This document shows positions 16,203 to 24,697 of a stretch of DNA of 64,000 nucleotides, piece after piece (position 1 is the first letter of the stretch; each line of letters opens with the position of its first letter). A program made the position numbers and the translations under genes. The DNA is from UBA6522 sp963664945 (lineage in GTDB: Bacteria; Pseudomonadota; Gammaproteobacteria; Steroidobacterales; Rariloculaceae): contig OY761822.1 in assembly GCA_963664945.1 (NCBI GenBank), positions 4,464,001-4,528,000 of the forward strand, in the 5' to 3' direction. The notes under the pieces are model-generated. The model did no database searches and had not been told where the DNA came from. It saw nothing but the letters and a program-made list of their open reading frames with translations.

Positions 16203-19200
16203 GAAACGTCAACCTGACCGCCGCCGCGTGGGAGCCGATTGTCACCCACCCGTCGAACCGCTCCGCCACCATGAGGGTCCAAAGCATGTCTGTCCCAAAA
16301 CCATCCCGCCCGCCGAAACAGGCGCGCGCCTGGATAGCATCCGCCGCGCTCTGGACGCTATTGGCCGCAACACCGGCCTCGGGCGACGACACGGAACTGT
16401 TCGTCACGGATACCCGCCGCTTTGCGGACGCGAGGCCAAACGTGTTGTTGATCGTGGACACCTCCGCCAGCCTGGCGCAGGCGGTCCCGGCCCGCGGGCG
16501 CTACGATCTGGCCGTCCAATACACGGGCCAATGCGATCCAGCGCGGGTGTATTGGCGCACGGGCGCCGGAGCGCCGCCGCAATGCTCGACCGACCGCTGG
16601 TTCGAACGCGCGGCGTTGACTTGCCGGGCGAGCCTGGACGCGTTCGCCCGCAGCGCAGGCAGCCACACCGACCGCTTCGCCCAGTTCGCCCCCGCCGGGG
16701 CGGACCGCTGGGAGCGCCTGGACGAGATGAAGAAAGACCGGCCGGTGGAATGCGAAGACGATGCCGGACGCCACGGCGACGGCACGGACCCCCTCGCCGT
16801 CTTCGCCCGCAACGGCGACGCCAACCGCCCCTGGAGCACCGACCCGCGCGAGGAAATCCCCTGGGGCCAGAGACCGGCGGATCGCCTGTACACCGTCTAC
16901 GATGGCAACTATCTCAATTGGTTCCACAACCCGCCCGCGGTTCCGGGAACCCGCCATCTCGTATTGCAGGACGTCGCCGCGACCCTTCTGACCCGGCTCG
17001 ATGCGGTCAATGTCGGCCTGATGGCGACCAATCTCGACCAGGGCGGATCGGTTCTCCACCCGATCGAAGACATCGATACGGCCCGAGCGCCGCTGATCCA
17101 AAGCGTCCGCGGATTGACGGCGGGAGGCTGGACTCCACTTGCCGAAACCCTCTACGAGGCCGGTCAGTATTTCGCGGGCCGCGGCGTCCACTATGGCGAA
17201 GGACATGGCCCGCAAGTCTCCGCGGCGTCGTCCCGGGATCCGGACAGCGGCGGCGCCCGCTACGCGTCGCCCATGCGGTTCGGGTGCCAGAAGAACTTCA
17301 TCGTGCTTCTGACCGGCGGCGTACCCGCGGAGGATGTGGACGCCAACGACAGCATCGCGGCCCTGCCGGGTTTTTCCGACGCGGTGGGCTCGGAGTGCGG
17401 CGGGGCCGGGGACGGCGCCTGCCTGGACGACATGGCGGCGTACCTGTTCGCGGCGGATCTCGATCCGGCAACTCCCGGCAAGCAAGGTGTGGTCACCCAC
17501 GTGGTCGGTTTCACCGCCGACGACCCGCTGCTGGCGGCCACGGCGGCAAGAGGCGGCGGCGCGTATTTCACCACCGGCGACGGGGCCTCGCTGCTGGCGG
17601 CGCTGACCGGCGTGGTCACCGCGATTCGGGAAACGCAGGCCAGCTTCACCGCGGTGACGGTGCCGGTGGACAGCTTCAACCGGCTGCGCAACGGCGACGA
17701 GCTGTACCTGGCGGTGTTTCGCGCCGCGGGCAACGCTCACTGGCCCGGCAACATCAAGAAATACCGGCTGCGCGGCTCGGACGGCGCGATTCTGGACGCA
17801 AGGGGCCTCCCGGCCATCGATCCGCTCGGCGGGTGGTTCCTGCCCGATTCGCGCAGCTTCTGGTCCTCCGGCGCCGACGGCGAGGATGTGGCTCTGGGCG
17901 GCGCGGCGGAGCGGATTCCCGATCCGGGGTCGCGCAACGTCTATACGTACCTGGGCGAAGCCCGGCTGACCCATCCCGACAATGCCGTGCAACGGGCCAA
18001 TGGGCTGATCGACGAAGCGTCGCTCGGCATCGGGGACCCCGGCGATCCCGCCCGGGACGAACTCATCGACTTCATTCGCGGATCGCTCTCCGCCCGCACC
18101 CCGCGCCCCGGGGAACCGCCTTCGCGCATGGGCGATCCCCTCCACGGCAGACCGGTATCGATCACCTATGGCGGGACCGCCGGGGACCCCGACCCGGCGG
18201 ATCAGGTCATCTTTGCCGGCACCAACGACGGATTCCTCCACGCCTTCGACGCGCGGACGGGCACCGAGCTCTGGGCGTTCATCCCGCCGGAATTCCTCGA
18301 AGACCAGTTGATCCTCCGCGCCAACGAAGCGGCCCCGGACAAGCACTACGGAATCGACGGCACCATCCGCGCCCACGTCCAGGCCGACGGCAACGGCGTC
18401 ATTGAGCCCGCGCAAGGCGAGCGCGCGTACCTGTTCTTCGGCATGCGGCGCGGCGGCGCCTCGTACTACGGGCTGGATGTCACGCGGCCCGACTCACCCC
18501 GGGTGCTGTGGCGGCTCGACGCGACCTCGCTGCCCGGCCTGGGGCAGAGCTGGTCCACACCGGTCCCGACGCGTATCCGGGTACAGGGGGCCGGACAGAA
18601 CACGCAGTCGCTGGTACTGGTATTCGGAGGCGGGTATGACCCGAGCCAGGACCGACCGGACGGCAGCACCGACCGGCAGGGCAATGCGCTCTTCATCATC
18701 GACGCGCTCGACGGAGAACTCCTCTGGCGCGCCGGCCCGGCCGGCTCGGATTTCGATGCCGAACACATGCGCTGGTCCATTCCCGCGGATGTGCGCGTCA
18801 TCGACCTCGACACGGATGGATTCGCGGACCGGCTCTATGCCGTCGACACGGGCGGGCAAGTCTGGCGGCTCGACGTATTCAACGGCAGGCCGCCTGCCAG
18901 CCTCATCACCGGCGGCGTGATCGCCCAACTCGGCGGAGCGCCGGACGACTCGCCCGACGCGGCGGAGACTCGCCGCTTCTACCACGCCCCCGACGTGGCC
19001 CTGGCGGGACTGGGTACGCAACGGTTTGTCCACATCGGTATCGGCTCCGGGCATCGAGCGCGTCCCAACAGTGTCGCCGCCCATGATCGCTTCTTCGCGC
19101 TGCGGGACCACGCCGTCTTCGAGTCGCTGACTCAGAGCGAGTACGAAGCCATGACTCCGATCGCAAGCGCCGACCTGGTCGACATCACCGACAACCTGCA

Positions 19201-19657
19201 ACAGTCCGTCCCGTTCAACAGTCCGGGTTGGCGGCTCGACCTCGATGAGGGCGGCTGGCGAGGCGAGAAAGTCCTGGCCCAGAGCCGCACGTTCAACAAC
19301 CGGATATTCTTCACGACCTTCACGCCCGCGGCCGACGCGCAGGGCAGCATCGACGATTGCCGACCGTCGCCCGGCGCCAATCGGCTCTATGTCGTGAACC
19401 TCTTCAACGGCGATCCCGTGCGCAACTTCGACCTGCTGGGGGACGACTCCCAACTCACCGAGTCCGACCGATTTGTCGAGGTGCCCGGCTTGATCGCCGG
19501 CGAGGCTGTTTTCCTGTTTCCGCCTCCCGAAGATCCCGACTGCGTCGGCGCCGATTGCACTCCGCCGCCCCTGGCCTGCGTGGGATTGACCTGCCTGCCG
19601 TCCGGATTCGACAACGCTCCGGTGCGTACCTACTGGCGACAGGAGATGGGCAATTGA
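16199..19657 (+). CDS. pilY1: Type IV pilus tip adhesin/assembly protein PilY1
   Basis: A 1152-residue secreted protein. A signal peptide lies at about residues 43-62 (AWIASAALWTLLAATPASG), so translation may truly begin at the internal ATG at 16286; the ATG at 16199 overlaps the pilX stop (ATGA). A von Willebrand A-like domain shows NVLLIVDTSASLAQ, a DxSxS metal site. The C-terminal half is the PilY1 beta-propeller (VIFAGTNDGFLHAFDARTG, YLFFGMRRGGASYYGLDVT, WSTPVPTRIR, VLVFGGGYDPSQD), and DLDTDGFADRLYAVDTGG supplies a calcium-binding D-x-D-x-D-G-like loop. It binds surfaces and controls retraction with PilVWX. It overlaps pilE by 4 nt. Confidence 0.9.
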   Translation: MRNVNLTAAAWEPIVTHPSNRSATMRVQSMSVPKPSRPPKQARAWIASAALWTLLAATPASGDDTELFVTDTRRFADARPNVLLIVDTSASLAQAVPARGRYDLAVQYTGQCDPARVYWRTGAGAPPQCSTDRWFERAALTCRASLDAFARSAGSHTDRFAQFAPAGADRWERLDEMKKDRPVECEDDAGRHGDGTDPLAVFARNGDANRPWSTDPREEIPWGQRPADRLYTVYDGNYLNWFHNPPAVPGTRHLVLQDVAATLLTRLDAVNVGLMATNLDQGGSVLHPIEDIDTARAPLIQSVRGLTAGGWTPLAETLYEAGQYFAGRGVHYGEGHGPQVSAASSRDPDSGGARYASPMRFGCQKNFIVLLTGGVPAEDVDANDSIAALPGFSDAVGSECGGAGDGACLDDMAAYLFAADLDPATPGKQGVVTHVVGFTADDPLLAATAARGGGAYFTTGDGASLLAALTGVVTAIRETQASFTAVTVPVDSFNRLRNGDELYLAVFRAAGNAHWPGNIKKYRLRGSDGAILDARGLPAIDPLGGWFLPDSRSFWSSGADGEDVALGGAAERIPDPGSRNVYTYLGEARLTHPDNAVQRANGLIDEASLGIGDPGDPARDELIDFIRGSLSARTPRPGEPPSRMGDPLHGRPVSITYGGTAGDPDPADQVIFAGTNDGFLHAFDARTGTELWAFIPPEFLEDQLILRANEAAPDKHYGIDGTIRAHVQADGNGVIEPAQGERAYLFFGMRRGGASYYGLDVTRPDSPRVLWRLDATSLPGLGQSWSTPVPTRIRVQGAGQNTQSLVLVFGGGYDPSQDRPDGSTDRQGNALFIIDALDGELLWRAGPAGSDFDAEHMRWSIPADVRVIDLDTDGFADRLYAVDTGGQVWRLDVFNGRPPASLITGGVIAQLGGAPDDSPDAAETRRFYHAPDVALAGLGTQRFVHIGIGSGHRARPNSVAAHDRFFALRDHAVFESLTQSEYEAMTPIASADLVDITDNLQQSVPFNSPGWRLDLDEGGWRGEKVLAQSRTFNNRIFFTTFTPAADAQGSIDDCRPSPGANRLYVVNLFNGDPVRNFDLLGDDSQLTESDRFVEVPGLIAGEAVFLFPPPEDPDCVGADCTPPPLACVGLTCLPSGFDNAPVRTYWRQEMGN

Positions 19658-20033
19658 ATGCGGCGAAGGTGGCGCGCACCGGCCCTGGCCAGACTGGCGG
19701 ATACCGCAAGCGAGCCGCCGGCAACGCAGTTCCGTGGTCCAAATCCGCTGGCCGGATTGCCGGATTGACACTGATCGAGCTCATGGTCGTCCTGCTGATC
19801 GTCGGCATTCTCGCCGCCGTCGCCGTGCCCACCTATCGGCAATACGTCATCCGCGCCCATCGCACCGAAGCCAAAACCGCTTTACTGCGCCTAGCGGCGA
19901 ACCAGGAGCGCCACTACCTGCAGAACAACACCTATACCGACGATCTGGCGTTGCTTGGGTTCGGTACGGGTATCAGCGACAACGGCGTCTATACGCTAAG
20001 TGTCCCGATAGCCGATGCCGTCACGTATCAAGC

Positions 20034-22120
20034 CAGGGTGATTTCACGCTACGGATCGACGCCGGGCTAAGCGACGTTCCGCGGGCCGCTTGGGGGCCAA
20101 GGCGTGCGGAGGGTTCCGGGCTGGTGTATGGAGCGCGGCGTATTCGTCACCGGGTGGGTGGGGAAGCGGGTCCGGGAACGCGGCGCGGAGAGGGGTCGCC
20201 GGCGACGTTTGCGGGGGGGCGCGGTTTGCGGCGGCGGGGCCGGGTGTCTCAGTGCGGGGACAGGATGGCGTCGAGCGCGTCTGCGCGGCGCATCATGAAG
20301 TGGAGGTTCGCCTCGGGCAGGTAGCGGAAGCCGCGGTGGAACACGACGGCGAGCGCGATGTTGTTCAAGATGGCGTTGTTGGCGGGTGCGTGGCCCTTGC
20401 GGACGCGGCTGGCGTCCTCGCCCATGGTGGCGTCGCGGCGGTAGTGGTTGGCGTTCTCGACCTGCCAATGGCCGCGGTTCCAGGCCAGCAGCCGCGCCGG
20501 AGCGGCGCGTTCGGCGGGCACCGTGGTGATGCCGTAGGCGGTCTCGGCCGAGGTTGCACCGGTCTTGGCGTCGGTGCGCTCGCGCACGACGCGGAACGCC
20601 TGGCGGGCGCCGGGGAAGGGTCCGAGCGTCTTCGGCGGCAGGTCGCGCGCGGCGATGCGGCGCGCCTCGATGCGCCCGTGCGCCTTCGCGGGTTCGTCGG
20701 CGTGGTGGCGCACGTCGTTGCCGTCCCAGTCGATCGCCGTGAGTTGGGCGAAGGTGTCGGGGCAGTTCGCCTTGACCGACAGCACGTAGTCCGCGCCGTG
20801 CGTCTCGACGATGGTCCGTGCGGTGTCGCGGGTGGCGTGCAGGGCGTCCAGGGTGAGTACGCAGCCGCGCAGGTCGACATCCTCGAGCAGCGCACACAGG
20901 GCCGCGATCTCGCCGCCGTCGTCGCGGCAGCAGCGGCTCGCGACGGGGCGCCCGGCGTGGGTAACCAGCGTCACCGTCTCGAAGTACGTCGCGTCGTCGG
21001 TGTGCCGGTTGGCGCCGCGGATGCGCTTGCCGTCGGCGGCCAGCACCTGAGGGTCGTCCGCCGCCGCGAGGCGCGGCGCCGCCCACCGCGACAGCACCTC
21101 CTGCAACGCGTCCGGGTCGGTGTTCATCAGCACCCGGCAGACGGTCGAGTCCGACGGCGCGACCCAGCGCCCCGCCGCCGGGTCGCGCCAAGCGTGCAGC
21201 GCGCGCAGTTCCTTCTGCTCCAGGTTCCTCGCGAAGCGCTCAGTCGCCGCCGGGCCGTGCTGCCCGGCGAGCCGCGCCAGCGCGCAGATCGCCAGCACCG
21301 TCGCGAGGCGGTGCTTGCGGCCCTGCCCGCGGCGCGCGTCCGGCACCTCCGCGAACAGGTCGCGCAGCGAACGCAACTCCGCGCGCGTGTAGCGCACCGG
21401 CACCGCCCGACACGACCACTCCGGGCGGTCCGCCGGGTCCGCGAGCCGCCGCCGCGCATCCCGACGCAACACCCGCACGTACATCTCCTTCGGCGCCCGG
21501 TGCGGGTCCGTGTACGAGCCGTTGTGGCGCGCGAAGCCCTTCGTGCGGCCCACCCGCGTCCAGTTCGACGCGTCGTAGCACGTGCCCCGAAACCGCGCCG
21601 GGTCCACGAACGTCTCGGCCAACTCCAGCGGATGCCCGTGCAGCGCCGCCCAGTCACCGCTCAGCCGCCGCACGCTCCGCGACAGCGCCCGCGACGCCAG
21701 GTTGGGCACCCCCGACGCCGCCGGCAGCACCAAAAACCGCGTGTTGTTCCCGATCAGGTGCAGGCGCCGGAACTGCACCGACCGGTGCCAGCCCAGCCAG
21801 CGGTCCCGCGGCGCGCACTTGAACGCCCCCGACTGCCAGCCCAAAAGCGCCAGCCAGTGCCCGCGCCACTCCGCAACATGGCGCAGACCACGCCCCGCGA
21901 ACTGCCGAAAACCCAAGTAGTGGTGCTCCTCCATCAGCGCATCCCAGCGCCGCCGCTCCTCCGCGCGGACCGGACGCACCTCAACCTCCCCGACCACCAC
22001 CGCCGCCTTGTCGAATTCCGCCGACATGCAGCGCGTTGTACACCAAACAACGCCGAAAAGCCAGACCCCCGAGACCAACCCCTCAAATCACCGACTTCCG
22101 GCTAGCGTGAAATAGCCCTG
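20034..22120 (-). mobile_element. ISAs1-type insertion sequence with DruA-fused transposase
   Basis: 2087 bp. Terminal inverted repeats are 18 bp with two mismatches: CAGGGTGATTTCACGCTA at the left, CAGGGCTATTTCACGCTA reversed at the right. The target duplication is CGTATCAAGC at 20024-20033 and 22121-22130, 10 bp, within the 8-10 bp range of ISAs1-family elements. It is longer than usual ISAs1 elements because the transposase has an extra N-terminal domain. Both the ends and the gene are intact, so the insertion looks recent. Confidence 0.93.
20249..22027 (-). CDS. ISAs1-family transposase fused to an N-terminal DUF4338 (DruA-like) domain
   Basis: 592 residues from the ATG at 22027; an in-frame GTG at 22078 is less likely. 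Residues about 15-205 match DUF4338, the DruA family of Druantia defence systems: RWDALMEEHHYLGFRQFAGR, AEWRGHWLALLGWQSGAFKC, RDRWLGWHRSVQFRRLHLIG, NNTRFLVLP, ETFVDPARFRGTCYDASNW. Residues about 215-592 are an ISAs1 transposase: LFAEVPDARRGQGRKHRLAT, LAADGKRIRGANRH (D332), LTLDALHATRDTA (D394), GHWQVENANHYRRDATMGED (E524). It moves the host element. The DUF4338 part may bind or process DNA ends or choose the target (inference). The large opposite-strand frames are shadows. Confidence 0.88.
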   Translation of the reverse strand: MSAEFDKAAVVVGEVEVRPVRAEERRRWDALMEEHHYLGFRQFAGRGLRHVAEWRGHWLALLGWQSGAFKCAPRDRWLGWHRSVQFRRLHLIGNNTRFLVLPAASGVPNLASRALSRSVRRLSGDWAALHGHPLELAETFVDPARFRGTCYDASNWTRVGRTKGFARHNGSYTDPHRAPKEMYVRVLRRDARRRLADPADRPEWSCRAVPVRYTRAELRSLRDLFAEVPDARRGQGRKHRLATVLAICALARLAGQHGPAATERFARNLEQKELRALHAWRDPAAGRWVAPSDSTVCRVLMNTDPDALQEVLSRWAAPRLAAADDPQVLAADGKRIRGANRHTDDATYFETVTLVTHAGRPVASRCCRDDGGEIAALCALLEDVDLRGCVLTLDALHATRDTARTIVETHGADYVLSVKANCPDTFAQLTAIDWDGNDVRHHADEPAKAHGRIEARRIAARDLPPKTLGPFPGARQAFRVVRERTDAKTGATSAETAYGITTVPAERAAPARLLAWNRGHWQVENANHYRRDATMGEDASRVRKGHAPANNAILNNIALAVVFHRGFRYLPEANLHFMMRRADALDAILSPH

Positions 22121-22368
22121 CGTATCAAGCCGTCGCTGTGCCAACGCCGGGCGGTGGATCGAGTGGCCCCGACATGAGTCAGGATGAGGCGTGCGCCCGG
22201 TTTACCGTCGACGCCGCCGGTCAGCGCCTCGCCTTCCCGGACCCCGACGGCGCCTGCTGGTAGCGATTCTGCGCCAACCGAACGTCGACGCACGTGCGCA
22301 CCAGACGATTGTTGGATTGACCGGCATAGGGTTCAATGAACTACAATAGAGGCATTGAGCCACAGCGT

Positions 22369-22698
22369 ATGCACACGCTGGTCCCAATCGGAACATTTGA
22401 GAAAAAGGCCCGCCGGCTGCTTGGCGGAGCAGGATTTGATGAGCTGATGGAGCTTCTCGCTCGACACCCCACTGCGGGTAGCGTTATCCAGGGTACCGGC
22501 GGTCTGCGCAAGGTTCGTAGCGGACGATCGGCGAGCGGCAAGAGTGGCGGGGTTCGAGTGATTTACTACTATCACAGCGGGAACAAACCGATTCTGCTCT
22601 TGTTGATCTACTCGAAGACCGAACGAGAGAATTTGACTGCCATCCAGAAGGCTCAATTGAAGAGGCACGTCGACATTATTTTCGAAGAATTCGGTTAG
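22369..22698 (+). CDS. RelE/HigB-type toxin of a toxin-antitoxin pair
   Basis: 109 residues from the ATG at 22369 (MHTLVPIGTFEKKARRL). Features of HigB/RelE-like mRNA endonucleases: an N-terminal helix (FDELMELLARHPTAGSVIQG), then GLRKVRSGRSASGKSGGVRV, IYYYHSGNKPILLLLIYSKT and ERENLTAIQKAQLKRHV. The pattern GSGGLRK.R.....GK.GG.RVIYY is that of the NadS-partner toxin subgroup. It lies 10 nt upstream of an HTH antitoxin; toxin-first order is usual for higBA. GC is lower than the neighbours, consistent with transfer. Confidence 0.82.
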   Translation: MHTLVPIGTFEKKARRLLGGAGFDELMELLARHPTAGSVIQGTGGLRKVRSGRSASGKSGGVRVIYYYHSGNKPILLLLIYSKTERENLTAIQKAQLKRHVDIIFEEFG

Positions 22699-22708
22699 GA
22701 GAGGTTTT

Positions 22709-23002
22709 GTGGACGACAAGCTGTTTAATGAACTGGACGCAAACCTTAGAGAGGCCGTGAAGGTGGTGAAAGGCACATCGGCGCCAGAGTCCATCCATGT
22801 CGTGCTGGCCCCGGCGCAAATCAGGGCCATTCGCAAGAGCGTCAATATGTCCCAAGCGCAGTTTGCCGGAACATTTCAATTGAGTGTCGAAACCATCAAG
22901 GGTTGGGAACAAGGAAAACGCAAGCCCGACACCGCGGCGGCGAATTACCTGCGAATGATCAAGGCAGACCCGGACTTTGTTCGCCGTGCGCTCGCAGCCT
23001 AA
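22709..23002 (+). CDS. XRE/HTH antitoxin (HigA/NadS-like)
   Basis: 97 residues from a GTG with AGGAGA about 6 nt upstream. The C-terminal helix-turn-helix reads ALAPAQIRAIRKSVNMSQAQ, FAGTFQLSVETIKGWEQGKR, KPDTAAANYLRMI, the NadS/HigA pattern. It should neutralise the preceding toxin and repress the operon. It converges with the CBS gene, the two stops overlapping by 4 nt. Confidence 0.85.
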   Translation: MDDKLFNELDANLREAVKVVKGTSAPESIHVVLAPAQIRAIRKSVNMSQAQFAGTFQLSVETIKGWEQGKRKPDTAAANYLRMIKADPDFVRRALAA

Positions 23003-23400
23003 TCCGTTATCCGCGCAATCACCAGATCCCTCAACGTCACCATACCGACGACGTCTCGCTCCTGTTCCACCACCAGCGCCCGGGATATCCCCAGCGTTAC
23101 CAGGTGCCGCGCGGCGTAGCGCACCAGCATGGTGGACGGGATTGAGACTACGGGCTTGGTCATCACCTCATAAACGTGTACCCGGTCCGGCGCGCGATTC
23201 CTTGCAATCACCTCCCGCGCAATGCCGACCACGTCGATGAGTCCCGCCTCATCGTCCTCATTTCGCGGGTTGACCACCAGCGAACTGAACGAGTGTTCCC
23301 GCATGATCGCCACGGCGTCGGTCACGGTTGCGAGCCCGTCGATGGTGTGCAGGTCGCCGATCATCACCTCGCTGACGTGAATGTTGCGCTTGTAAGTCAT
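22999..23400 (-). CDS. CBS-pair domain protein
   Basis: 133 residues made almost entirely of two CBS domains: VSEVMIGDLHTIDGLATVTD with MREHSFSSLVVNP, and VYEVMTKPVVSIPSTMLVRY with GISRALVVEQERDVVGMVTL. CBS pairs sense adenine nucleotides. It is last in an operon DUF1538-DUF1538-PII-CBS and overlaps the P-II gene by 4 nt (ATGA). It probably senses cell energy state for the membrane proteins encoded upstream (inference). Confidence 0.85.
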   Translation of the reverse strand: MTYKRNIHVSEVMIGDLHTIDGLATVTDAVAIMREHSFSSLVVNPRNEDDEAGLIDVVGIAREVIARNRAPDRVHVYEVMTKPVVSIPSTMLVRYAARHLVTLGISRALVVEQERDVVGMVTLRDLVIARITD

Positions 23401-23747
23401 AGTTCGTCCTCCACTTCTTTCATCATGACCGGCAATTGCGTCGTCAGGCCGACCACGTCCTCGATGGCGATCTGGAACGCCACCCCCGCCCCGGGGTCTT
23501 CGTCGAAACGGCCCACGTCGCGAATACGCTCCAGAATCTCCTGCGATCGTTCTTCCACCACCAGGAACAGCAGCAAGTCTCTCTTGGAGGTGATCTCAAG
23601 TCCCAGAAAGGACTTCTCCGGTTTCAGGCCCTCGCCGCGCACGCTGGTTATGACGGTGGCGCCGGTGGCGCCGCCCTCCCGTGCCGCGTCGATGATGGTA
23701 TCGGTCTTGTCGTCCGGAGCGAGGACGACGATGAGCTTCATTCTCAT
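23397..23747 (-). CDS. P-II family regulator-like protein
   Basis: 116 residues beginning MRMKLIVVLAPDDKTDTIID, with REGGATGATVITSVRGEG, LEITSKRDLLLFLVVEERSQ and a C-terminal GAGVAFQIAIEDVVGL. The fold is GlnB-like: beta-alpha-beta repeats and a short T-loop (RGEGLKPEKSFLGLE). The T-loop lacks the uridylylated Tyr context of GlnB/GlnK, so regulation is more likely by ligand binding. It overlaps the DUF1538 gene upstream by 4 nt and the CBS gene downstream by 4 nt, so all three are coupled. A partner role for the DUF1538 transporter is inferred from context. Confidence 0.82.
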   Translation of the reverse strand: MRMKLIVVLAPDDKTDTIIDAAREGGATGATVITSVRGEGLKPEKSFLGLEITSKRDLLLFLVVEERSQEILERIRDVGRFDEDPGAGVAFQIAIEDVVGLTTQLPVMMKEVEDEL

Positions 23748-24535
23748 GGCTGGGATCTCCTTCCGAGGCCCATGTTGGCGCCGCGCAGGCGCGAGATGAG
23801 TGGCACGACCATGGCGTAGCCGAGTACGGACATGATGGGAAAGACGCTGGCAAACGCGATCAGGCCGAAGCCGTCGATCAGGGGGTTGCGCCCGGGGACC
23901 GAGGCCGCGAGCCCGAGGCCCAGGGCGGCCAGCACCGGGACCGTCACCGTGGACGTGGTCACGCCGCCGCTGTCGTAGGCCAGGGGAATGATGGTGCGGC
24001 TGGAACGGAAGGTCTGAACGATGACCACGGCGTAGGCGCCGACGATATACCACGGCAGCGGCGTACCGGTGACGATGCGGAAGCACCCCAGGGACACGCC
24101 CGCGGCGACCCCGAAAGCCACTGCGAAGCGCAGGCCCTGAGCCCCCACCGCACCGCCGGAGACCTCCTCCGCCTTGAGCGCAACCGCGATGAGCGAGGGT
24201 TCGGCGATGGTGGTGGCAAAACCGATGGCGAAGGCGAAGGCGTAGACCAGCATGTAGTCGTCCCACTGGACGCTCGCCACCGCGGGATCAGTAACCGCAG
24301 CGGCGGTGAGTTGCGTCGCCATGGTTTCCCCGATCGGAAACAGCGCCTCATCGAGACCGACCAGGAACAACGTCAGTCCCAGCAGGACATAGACGAAACC
24401 CACGACGATGCGCTTCAGGTTGGGAATCCTGCGGCGCAACACCGCGACCTGGAACAGGACCAGGATCGCGATGATCGGCGCCACGTCAATCGACGTGGAC
24501 ACACCCGTCCGGGCCAGCATCAGCACGAATTCCAT
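23744..24535 (-). CDS. DUF1538 family membrane protein (second of two)
   Basis: 263 residues with about seven hydrophobic segments. Family signatures are AFAIGFATTIAEPSLIAVAL and IPLAYDSGGVTTSTVTVPVL, followed by IDGFGLIAFASVFPIMSVLG. It is an inner-membrane protein, probably a transporter or channel of unknown substrate. It is co-directional with a second DUF1538 gene upstream and coupled to the P-II gene downstream. Two half-size DUF1538 proteins encoded together probably form one heteromeric unit. Confidence 0.85.
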   Translation of the reverse strand: MEFVLMLARTGVSTSIDVAPIIAILVLFQVAVLRRRIPNLKRIVVGFVYVLLGLTLFLVGLDEALFPIGETMATQLTAAAVTDPAVASVQWDDYMLVYAFAFAIGFATTIAEPSLIAVALKAEEVSGGAVGAQGLRFAVAFGVAAGVSLGCFRIVTGTPLPWYIVGAYAVVIVQTFRSSRTIIPLAYDSGGVTTSTVTVPVLAALGLGLAASVPGRNPLIDGFGLIAFASVFPIMSVLGYAMVVPLISRLRGANMGLGRRSQP

Positions 24536-24633
24536 CAGCTCGGCATCCCGCGGGCCGTCGCGTCGTCTGCGCCTCGCCCCGGAGAAGGGACTGCCCCGAA
24601 TTCCATCAGCTCAGCATCCCGCGCGCCGTCGCG
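24526..24633. repeat. Direct repeat of the 5' end of the DUF1538 gene
   Basis: A 37-nt segment at 24526-24562, spanning the start codon, recurs at 24597-24633 with two changes (core GAATTCCATCAGCTC.GCAT). The interval between the two DUF1538 genes (24536-24697) is otherwise non-coding. Confidence 0.7.
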
Positions 24634-24697
24634 CCGCTATCCCGTCGCGCATCAGGCGGCCATCCCGCGGTCCGTGGCCCCTCTATCTTGTCGCGCA

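Larger units (their letters stand above)
19654..22263 (+). pseudogene. pilE: Minor pilin PilE, split by an ISAs1-type element
   Basis: The 5' part (19654-20033) starts at a TTG overlapping the pilY1 stop and encodes the prepilin GLTLIELMVVLLIVGILAA, then RTEAKTALLRLAANQERHYL and VPIADAVTYQ. The 3' part lies beyond the IS at 22131-22263 and encodes AVPTPGGGSSGPDMSQDEAC, ARFTVDAAGQRLAFP and DPDGACW, then TAG. The paired cysteines and terminal CW are the normal PilE ending. Deleting the IS and one 10-bp duplicate restores a 170-residue frame exactly. As it stands the product ends in a few IS-encoded residues and lacks the C-terminal disulfide loop, so it is probably non-functional. Confidence 0.9.

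Noticed and set aside
16358..18415. A 685-residue frame antisense to pilY1
   Set aside because: Shadow of pilY1; no start signal or domain.
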